Below, in pieces: positions 47,774 to 56,463 of a stretch of DNA of 59,410 nt; positions within the stretch are counted from its first letter, which is position 1; every line of letters begins with the position of its first letter. The notes under the pieces are model-generated. The model saw only the letters and a program-made list of their open reading frames with translations, searched no databases and had not been told where the DNA came from. The stretch is from assembly GCA_009193035.1 (NCBI GenBank), contig SWDT01000217.1, positions 1 to 59,410 of the forward strand, read 5' to 3'. The stretch comes from Halicephalobus mephisto (Eukaryota; Nematoda; Chromadorea; Rhabditida; Panagrolaimidae). The translations under genes and the position numbers were made by a program.

Positions 47774-48734
47774 GATTACTGTAATGTGCTTTTGCAATAA
47801 TCTGAGCCGGTGCTTTCATTTTTGCCCAATCAATAAATTTAAAGCTTTTAAAGCAACTCGTCTTCCATGAGTTACTGTGTTATTAGTTGTGATTTTTGGG
47901 ATATTTCCTAGTACTTCTTAAAATAGAACAAGGAACAAATTCCTACCACGAAAGTACTACTAAGAAGTCCCACCAAGAGAGTCTTTACTAGAAACTACTA
48001 CTACGAAGATCTCTACTGAGAACTCTTGCCACGAAAGTCATTACTAAGAAGTCCTACCAGGAAAGTTTGCACCAGGAACTCCTACCACGAAAGTCCTACT
48101 AAGAAGTCCTACAGCGAAAGTTCGTACTAAGAATTCCCACTACGGAAGTTTCTATTAGGGACTCTTATCACGAAAGTTTTTGTTAAAAACTCCCACCACG
48201 AAAGTTCGTACTAAGAATTCAATAGTAGTTCGCACCAGGTTTTGCAGCACGTGCATTGTTTCGTTGTTCGTACGTTTTTATTAATCGTTTTTTGACAAAA
48301 CTGGAGTTTATCTGAACGACTTCAAAGAGCAGAGAGTACGATATCACGTTCATATATAATTAACCTTCGAAAATGAATCAATCTTCAGAACAGAACGCCA
48401 ACGGTTATAAACCAGATTTACAATGCAAATATAAATCGTTTTATATTAATTTTTTTAAAGATTTTCATGAAAAAAACAAATTTGTTTAAATTTAACGAAA
48501 AAATAAATACAAAAATCCATAAAATATTTGCAAAATTAGAACGGTTGAAAATTTTGAATTTTTTGAAACATGTTATACTTGCCAAATAAGACAAAAATCT
48601 CAGGAATTTAAAAGTAACTTCAAAGAAGCCGCCGTGCACATAACCTCGTTTTGCGCTTTAAGATCAGTTTTTCGATTTAATAAGTATGAGTTAATTTTTG
48701 TTTTTTCTCGATTTTAGGATTCTCATTGTTCATC
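47774..48734. repeat. Intergenic tandem repeat downstream of the channel gene
   Basis: The likely poly(A) signal AATAAA is at 47,831. From 47,930 to 48,230 about nine units of 34-36 bases repeat CCTACCACGAAAGTCCTACT and AAGAAGT with drift. Near 48,372 a short frame begins MNQSSEQNANGYKPD but ends after 38 codons in AT-rich sequence; it may be a remnant. Confidence 0.7.
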
Positions 48735-49414
48735 ATGAATTCTACTCAAAACAACAGTAATCCTGCAGTCATGTCTGAAGAAGATGAGATATGTGCCATT
48801 CGAAAAGAAATCCGGGATATGCTCTTTGGGTTCGGCGATGTTAGGGTAGGTTTTTTTTACTCTGTTTTTTTAAAAATTTTTATATATGAGTTTTTGCTTT
48901 TATATGTTTATTAACGTATATATATGATTTCCAGATTCTCTGATATCTGAATAGACTTTTTTATATTGAATTTTCTTACTTTTTCTTATTTTTAAAAATT
49001 TTTCATATATCAATTTTTTCCTTTACGGGCTTATTAATGTATATATATAATTTCCGGATTCTCTGGTAACTGAGTAGATCTCTTTTCTATTGAATTTCTT
49101 TATTTTTAATTTTTCATATACGAATTTTTGCATTTACGGATTTATTAACCTACATGTATGGCTTTCAGAATCCGAGAGATGACACTGTTACCATTTTGGC
49201 TAATTTAGCTTTTGAACAGATTTTCCGCTTGATCAAATATGGCACCAAGGTCTGCAAGACGAAGAAACTCACTCTCGATGGATGTTACTTCATCGCTTTG
49301 ACTAACGACAACTATTTTGCGAAAATTAGCAGCCAACTCAGGCATTTTGAACAAGTCGAGCACGTTCTTTCAGATTTCACTCTCAAAGGTCCATCAGAAT
49401 TCCAGCTCGAGTAA
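48735..49414 (+). CDS. TAF13-like TFIID subunit, diverged tandem copy
   Basis: Two exons (48735-48845, 49169-49414; donor AGG|GTAGGT, acceptor TTTCAG, phase 0) give 118 residues. The histone-fold start IRKEIRDMLFGFGDVRNP matches TAF13, which pairs with TAF11 inside the general transcription factor TFIID. Downstream it follows the helix pattern (TILANLAFEQIFRLIKYGTK, KKLTLDGCYFIALTNDNYF) but loses the conserved RRDDRKFTRVREL and MSEELKKAKK stretches seen in the neighbour: it reads LRHFEQVEHVLSDF instead. It has the same length, the same intron position and strand as the next gene, so it is a duplicate evolving faster. A TTTTAG at 48,712-48,717 is a likely spliced-leader site. It may be a specialised, perhaps tissue-restricted, subunit. 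Confidence 0.8.
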
Positions 49415-49663
49415 TTGTTTTAGTTTGATTTGATAGAAGTTTTTTAATTTCCATATTGATGTTTGAAATAAGACAGTGTTGAATTTCTGGCAGAGTATGA
49501 AGGTCGCCAGTGACCTAGTTCGTATTTTTCGGATTCGATATATGGTTGTTTCTTTTTTCAGGGTTATTTCTTCTTGAGGTATGTTAATTTTCATCAAATT
49601 TGCATTATTGCCATTGAAGTCGATTTTTATTCAAGTTTTTCAGACATGTTCTAACTGTTGACA

Positions 49664-50459
49664 ATGATAGCGGATGAACCATCGCTTTTTGATGTTTCTG
49701 ATGAGGAAGATGAAACCAAGAAGTCCGGAGAAGACAAAACTCAACAAATCAGACGGGAATTGAGAAATATGCTTTATGGATTTGGTGACATAAAAGTTGG
49801 TTTTTTTAAACAAGCGAAAAACCCGTTCTCGACAGAGTACTTAAGTGGTTTTTAGGATGTTTACTGATAACTTCATATATCAAAATTAACCTTAGAGATC
49901 AGATAGAGAGTCATGTACCCGATACACCCTGATTCAGAAGAGTTTTAAATATATTTAGGACAAATACGCTTCCAAAACATTGATTGTGAAATCACTATCG
50001 GACAAATTCAAAGTTGTCACATGCTATTTTAATTTTAAAAAAGTTGATAATTCATACCAAAACAATGTTGTAACAACATTAATTTCGAAATTTCACATGA
50101 TTACGAATTTTCACATATGTTACTTTAGTTTTTAAAAAGACGAAAATCCACATCAAACAGGTTCACAACAACATCGATTTCCGCTTTTTTAAGAGTGTAG
50201 TATTATTTTGTTTTAATTGCGTTTCAACCTTCAGGAGCCGAATGAGAACACACTGGACACGTTATACGAGATCGCAATTGACTACATAACGTCGGTTTGC
50301 AAGAAAGCAGTCTCGATCAACGCCAACAAGAAGCTATCCCTGGAAGATATTCATTTCCTAATTCGGAGAGATGACAGGAAGTTCACCAGAGTAAGGGAAC
50401 TCTTGTCCATGAGTGAAGAACTGAAGAAAGCAAAAAAGGATCTCGATGATATCAAATAA
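49664..50459 (+). CDS. taf-13: TAF13, TFIID subunit
   Basis: Two exons (49664-49795, 50235-50459) give 118 residues. An acidic N-terminus (DVSDEEDE) precedes a histone-fold: IRRELRNMLYGFGDIKEPNE, ITSVCKKAVSINANKKLSLE, DIHFLIRRDDRKFTRVREL, then SMSEELKKAKKDLDD. These match human TAF13 (MYGFGDDQNP, DIVFLIRKDPRKFARVKDLL, MNEELKRARK) almost block for block. The donor is AAA|GTTGGT. A TTTTTCAG at 49,636-49,643 is a probable spliced-leader acceptor; the leader then contains a two-codon upstream ATG-TTC-TAA. It lies 249 bases after the diverged copy, on the same strand, so an operon is possible. Confidence 0.95.
49880..50000. repeat. Dispersed repeat in the taf-13 intron
   Basis: Related to 12,270-12,390 in the PAK gene: both begin TTAACC(C)T..GAGA.CAGATAGAG, continue through a CCC.GAT..ACCC stretch and a TGATTCAGA-like or ATTCAGAG-like phrase. 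A low-copy dispersed element is the simplest reading. Confidence 0.5.
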
Positions 50460-51018
50460 GACGATTACTCATCTTTTAAAACTTAAAATTAATCGGCTTC
50501 TGACGATGGATTTGTAAAACTTTCTGAGTAACTACTAACCTCAATGTCTGGTATATCTAGTTTACAGTTTTAAATTTTCACTTATGTAGCAATTATCAAG
50601 TATAAAAAATCTCAGAATTTTTATAAAAGTGGATTTGAGAGATCCTAGCAAATGCTCCAGAATCCTCCTGACCAAGTGCCCCAAAAGTTAATCGCATTTT
50701 TTATTGTTGAAACTCTGAGTACAATACAAAAGAAAATTCAGAATTTTCACCAAGTTTCGTTTTCGTTTTTCGAGGACCGGAAAGGGAAGCCACAAACGAG
50801 AAAGCGGATTGGGATTAAGGTTATCCTCGATGTTGCGCACGAATGGTCAGATTGGGGATGATGATTATTTCAGGTGGATTCAAAAAATCACGAGTGACCA
50901 GAGATTTTTATTTCATTTTACTTTGAACGAGTTTTTAGAGGTTTGAAAATTTTATAAAATAAAAACAAGTTTTTTTAATCGTAAAATATATTATTTTTAG
51001 GTGTCGAAGTAGATTGTG
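50460..51018. other. Intergenic region upstream of the PAN gene
   Basis: A block of balanced composition at 50,640-50,880 holds an open plus-strand frame of 69 codons without splice support or family motifs; it is more likely promoter. A TTATTTTTAG ends at 51,000, 18 bases before the PAN-gene ATG, and is a likely spliced-leader acceptor. Confidence 0.45.
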
Positions 51019-54000
51019 ATGATGTGGAAGATAGTCCTGGTAGGAATCGTCTTGGGAATTGACTTGGTCAATGGTAAGTTGAGGACTTTGTAAGTTAAAA
51101 TTTGGGAGAAATTCGGAGGGTTTAAATGACGTAGGTCCTGGAACGAAAGTTTGAATTATTTCGAAATAATTACCTCTAGTAAATTCGGAGGATTTAAATG
51201 ATGTAGGTCTCAGAACGAAAGTTTGAATTATTTCGAAATGATTACCTCTAGTAAATTCGGAGGGTTTAAATGACGTAGGTCTCAGAACGAAAGTTTGAAT
51301 TATTTCGAAATAATTACCTCTAGTAAATTTCGAAAACTTTTATTTTTAAATTTTTTACAGAATCAAATAAATTCAATTTTTTAAAAGTAGTTTTAATTTT
51401 AATTAGATAATTAAAAAAATTAAATAACGTAGGTCTCGGGACGAAATTTCGAAATCATGTACTTTCATAGTAATCTGGGAAAATTGGTCTAGATTATTTT
51501 TGAATTTTTCACGTAGGTAAATAATTTGATTTTTAATTTTATTTAAATATTTATTAATTTATTTTTGAAATTTTATTTAAATATTTATTAATTTATTTTT
51601 AAATATTTATTAATTTATTGTTGAAATTTTATTTAAATGTTTATTAACTTATTTTTAAATATTTATTAATTTTTGAAATTTTATTAATTTATTTTTAAAT
51701 ATTTATTAATTTTTGAAATTTTATTAATTTATTTTTAAATATTTATTAACTTATTTTTGAAATTTTATTTAAATGTTTATTAACTTATTTTTGAAATTTT
51801 ACTTTTAGCTTGTCTCCCAGGAACTGGTTTCGGTCTCGGATACCCTGCTTACCCGAACTACTCTCCTTACTCTTACTCTTACAACTCTTATCCTGCTTCC
51901 TATGGAGTCCCCTTCAAGTCCCGCCACGAATCCACGGAAGACACCAAGACCCCATTGCTCGCGAGTACGGACGAAACAAATGGATGTGTGACGAAATTTG
52001 AAAATTCTCGTTTGACTTGTGCTACTTCGTTTGAACGTCGACCTTTGTCAACGGAATTGGATTGTCAGAAACTTTGTTTTGAGAATATCCTCAAATGCCA
52101 AAGTTTTGAGTTTAATTCCTTGACAGCAACGTGCGATTTGTACAATGTCCCACCGCCGGAGGGGGTTTTAGTCGCCGCAAAAAGGAATCCTAAATCTCCT
52201 TTCGCCGATGAACCGATCAAGGACAAAGACGATTACAGTTACAGAAAGAGGTTCAGAAGACAATTGACTTTGTTCGATCAACAAGATCCGCTGAAATTAC
52301 CGTAAGTTTTTTTTAATTTTATTACTGTAATTTTAAAATTTATTATTTAAATAGAATTCAGATAATTGTATTCATTGTGTTTTAAAAAATTTAAAATTAA
52401 GCATTTTTTAAATATCGTAATTTAAAAAAATTTAATTTTGATCCTGAGACGAAAAATGATTTTAAATAATTTGAAACATCACAATTTAATTGAAAATTAA
52501 TTTTTTTAATTTTTATAATTAAAATTGCTGTTTTTTTTAATATAAAAAACTAAAAATTTAAAAGTTTTTAAAAATTTTTAAATTTATTAAAAATTATTTC
52601 AAAAAAATCAAAAATAACATTTATGTTAAAATTAAAATTTTTAATTTTTAATTTTTAAAATTTATGTTTTATTTTTTTATAGTTATTGTAATATGTTTAA
52701 TTTCATTCAAAAAATCTAAAATTATTGAAATAAATTATTTTAGTCAATTTCCTAATTACTGTGAACCAGAAGTTGTGCCATCTGTCGGATCAATGTTCTT
52801 CGTTCCAAACCTCGAATGCACTCCTTCGAACACGTTTTCTGAATCCATCGAACCTTTCTCTAATCGTCATCAACGTCTTCCGAATTCGGTTTCTTCTGTT
52901 GTTCCGACCCCTGGTACCCATGTGATCCCCGAAATGACGGATTGTCGAGATGGAGGAAAAGCCAGAATCCAACTCATCGATGGAATCGCTTTTGTTCCAG
53001 AAAAAAATCCTGTGGCGAAAATCCAACTTGATTCTCCTGATGTATGTTTGCTGTTATGTCGAAATAACGCGGTAAATTTTGAAATATTTTAAAAATAATA
53101 TTACTGTAATTGTAGTATCTCGATGGAACCAGATTCCAAAGACCTTGTGCATCAGCTGCCTTCGATCGAGGAAGTGGAAGATGCACCATCATGGATGAAG
53201 CCATCTCTCCAAATGGACAGTTACAGTACACACCACATGCAGATTCGGTTTACTTTGAAAAAATGTGCATTCCAGGTGGGTTATTTTCATCAAAAAATTA
53301 AAAAATTAAAATTTTTAAAAAATTTTATTAGAAAATTATTTTTACAGTATTTTTGAGTAAATTTAATTCGATATACTGTAATTTTGAAATTTTGTCGATG
53401 ATAATTGAATTTAATTTTTTTAGTAGCAGAACTTCCGATGAATTGTGATGACGTAGTTCACAGAATTCCTCAGAGAGTCCTCGATGGACAGGCCGATGCT
53501 ACAGTAGACGCCGCCAACCAAGTGGACTGCATCAGAAGGTGCATCACTGCCAGTGTAAGTTGCCTAAAATTAAAATCATAAATAACTACCGTATTCCTAA
53601 TGTCTTTATTAACGTAGTTTACGATACTAAATAATGATTAAAATTATTAAAAAATAATTTTTCAAATGTATTTTTTTAAATTTTTTTAATTTAAAAAAAA
53701 TGAAAAATGAACTTTTGTGATTTAAAAAAATTGAAAAGTGAATTTTTTTTAATTTAAAAAAAAATGAAAAATAAATTTTTTTAATTTAAAAAAAATTGAA
53801 AAATGAATTTTTGTGATTTAAAAAAATTGAAAAGTGAATTTTTTTAATTTAAAAAAAAATGAAAAATGAATTTTTGTGATTTAAAAAAAATTGAAAAATG
53901 AATTTTTGTGATTTTTAATTGAATTTATTGAAATTATAGAAAAATTAAATTTGAGTAAAAAATTTTATTTTTAAAATAGAAAATTACAAAAATCATTACT

Positions 54001-55594
54001 CTAAGAAGTACCTCAGAAATGAACTTGTTATTTTTGATTTTTGGAGAAAATAAATTACGGTAGAAAAATTTGATATTTATAAAATAAAAATTATTTTTAA
54101 ATATGTTTAATTTTTAGCGTCTTCTTGGATTTATCTGTCAATCTGCTACTTATTATTTCGAATTTCCTTCTCAAAATTGCATTTTGAACAGATTTACGAG
54201 ACTTTCGAAACCGGACTTCTTTGCAGCGGAGCTGAGACAGAAGGTGGACTACATGGAATTAGCTCCTTGTATGATTTCAGGTAATTTTAATCTTTTTTAA
54301 AATAATTTAAATTTATTTTTATAAAATAATTTAAATTTATCTTTTTTAAAATAATATAAATTAATTTTTATAAAATAATTTAAATTTATCTTTTTTTAAA
54401 TAATTTAAATTTATTTTTATAAAATAATTTAAATTTATCTTTTTTAAATAATGTAAATTTCTCATTTTTAAAGTAATTTAAATTTCTTATTTTTAAAATA
54501 ATTTAAATTTATCTTTTTTAAATAATGTAAATTTATTTTTATAAAATAATGTAAATTTCTCATTTTTAAAACTTTTCAGATTTAAAAATATTTATACCCT
54601 ACTGTAGAATTTAAATTTTGATTTTTGAAAATTTTAAAAGTTGAATTTTTTTGATTTTTGAGGATTTTTAGAATTTGAGATTTTTTAATTTTTTAAATTT
54701 GGAGTTTTTAAAATTTTTAGGATTTGAGATTTTTAAAACTTGAGATTTTTAGGTTGGCAACAACGAGATGCTGCTTGGTCAGAGTGGAGTGATTGTTCGA
54801 AAACTTTGATTAAAACCAGAAAACGGAACTGTACTGATTGCGACAAAAAAGAAGAAACAGTTCCATGTGTGACTTCGTCCGGCTTTCAGGAGGAATTTCC
54901 GGTCATCACGAAGGACATTGAATCTGATTTGGTTCCTGTACCGAAAATAATCGCAAATGATTTCGATTCTGTGAAAAAAATGCAAAAACATAAACTTCCT
55001 GAAGATGAAAAAAGTCTCTTCGGAGAACAGGATTACGATAATCAAAAAGAAGTCAGTTATTTTGGACCTCCGAGAACTGAACAAAAAAACGATTTTCTTG
55101 ATGGAAACAAGATTGAAGACATAACTTCAGATGCCATTAATGAATTGGAACTGGCGGCGATGAGGGAAGCAGAATCCGTCGATGAAATTGATCGAAAAAT
55201 TGAAAAAGAAAGAAAATCCGAAATTAAACTTGATCATAATTTGGATAAAAAATATCCAAATCTCGGTGAAGGAGTTGGAGTAGTGGAATACGGTAATGAT
55301 AAACATGAAACTACACCTTCTTCGTTTGAAGGGTCTTACGGTAACTCTCATGCAGATCAACTTGGAGAAAAACAAATCGGAATTCAGACAGTTGAATTGG
55401 GTCCCATAGCGGCAACAGATTCTCTTCAGAATTGCGATCCGACGAAGGATTGTTGTCCTTTGATCGATCTTTCTGGAAGGAAATCCAGAGGCTGTACTTT
55501 GGGATTCAAAATAAACAAAAATCATCAACAAGAAGGCTGTGTTCCGGATGACTGTAAACACAAAACTCCTATCGGATTCAGGTTCTACATCTGA
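51019..55594 (+). CDS. Secreted PAN/Apple-domain protein with thrombospondin-like segment
   Basis: Seven exons in phase (51019-51073, 51809-52301, 52744-53071, 53116-53275, 53424-53554, 54118-54280, 54753-55594) give 723 residues. Signal peptide MMWKIVLVGIVLGIDLVNA, then a Tyr/Ser/Pro-rich stretch (YPAYPNYSPYSYSYNSY). Three Cys modules follow the PAN/Apple pattern: CATSFERRPLSTELDCQKLC with CQSFEFN, then CRDGGKARIQLIDG with CLLLCRNN and a paired C-terminal half, then MNCDDVVHR with CIRRCITA and CQSATYYFE. PAN modules bind proteins or sugars in extracellular proteins. After module 1 comes RKRFRRQL, a furin-type cleavage site. After module 3, WSEWSDCSKTLIKTRKRNC is a thrombospondin type 1-like start. 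The last exon adds a long acidic linker and CCPLIDLSGRKSRGC near the end. No membrane segment. Role is probably in apical extracellular matrix or cuticle; that is inference. Confidence 0.8.
53640..54600. repeat. AT minisatellites in PAN-gene introns 5 and 6
   Basis: 53,650-53,930 has about seven units of 30-35 bases around AAAATTGAAAAATGAATTTT. 54,300-54,560 has about nine units of 28-30 bases around AAAATAATTTAAATTTATCT. Intron 1 (51,530-51,790) holds a similar array around ATTTATTAATTTATTTTTGA. Confidence 0.7.
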
Positions 55595-56463
55595 ATTCAT
55601 TTTTGAAATTATTTTTAAATTTTTTTATTTTTGAAATTTTTTTGGAGTTTTGATCTCCTAATAACTATGAATATTTATTGTTTTAAAAAGTAATAAAATT
55701 TACAAATATTTGAAAAAAATTAATTTGAAAATGATTTTGAACTTTTTGTTCGAAATTTTAAATATTTTTAAAATTTAAGAAAAAATACAAAATACCGTAA
55801 TGGAAATTGTTTTGTTTCATCGAAATCAACTCAAAATTCGAAATTTAAATTTGGATTTTTTATTTTAAAAAATATTTATGAATTTTTTATTTTTAAAAAT
55901 CTGTTTTATCTAAATTAATAGTTGAAAATAAAATAAATTGTTTTAATTCAAACATAAATCATAAATTGTATCTTGATAAAAATTTTAATTTTAATTTTAA
56001 TTTCCAACTCAAAGTTTTAATTTTTAGAGTACAAAACACTAATTTTTCGCGTCAAGACACAATTCATAAGTCAAGTCTAAGTTGGAAAAAGTTAAATATA
56101 ATAAAGTACAACTTTTTGATATAAAAAAATCCACTTTCTTAATACGAAAAAATTCAAATTTTAATTTTGAACAATTATCGTCAACTTTCATAATACGGAG
56201 CTTTAGTTTATAAAAGTTGAAAATCAAAATCAATTTTTCGAACAACGAGAAAATCGGCCTAATATTGCGGGCAAACTGCAAATTTCACTTTCACATCGAC
56301 TACTTATAGACCTCGGCAGAGACCACTTTGTCATTTTTATGACTGACAAAAAAAAAGAAAAAACTGTTTCCAAAGTTTTCAAAAAATAAAAACAAAATTT
56401 AAAAATCTTCAATCCAAAATTTCGAACAACTTTACTAACCCTGTAATCAAAACCAGTAAAAAT
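55595..56463. repeat. Intergenic spacer between convergent genes, with an inverted repeat
   Basis: The likely PAN-gene poly(A) signal is AATAAA at 55,691. Bases 55,955-55,995 (ATAAATTGTATCTTGA, then AAAATTTTAATTTT) and 56,040-56,075 (TTTTTCGCGTCAAGACACAA, then TTCATAAGTC) face each other as a diverged inverted repeat. The same family occurs at 37,210-37,245 (GACTTATGAATCGTGTCTTG). No gene supported. Confidence 0.5.

Noticed and set aside
48372..48490. Short frame starting MNQSSEQNANGYKPD before the TAF13 pair
   Set aside because: Only 38 codons, ending in AT-rich sequence, with no donor; too little to call a gene.
55127..55600. Minus-strand open frame of 157 codons opposite the last PAN-gene exon
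   Set aside because: Antisense of a validated exon; rich in Phe/Ile/Ser from reversed Glu/Lys codons, with no supporting splice sites.
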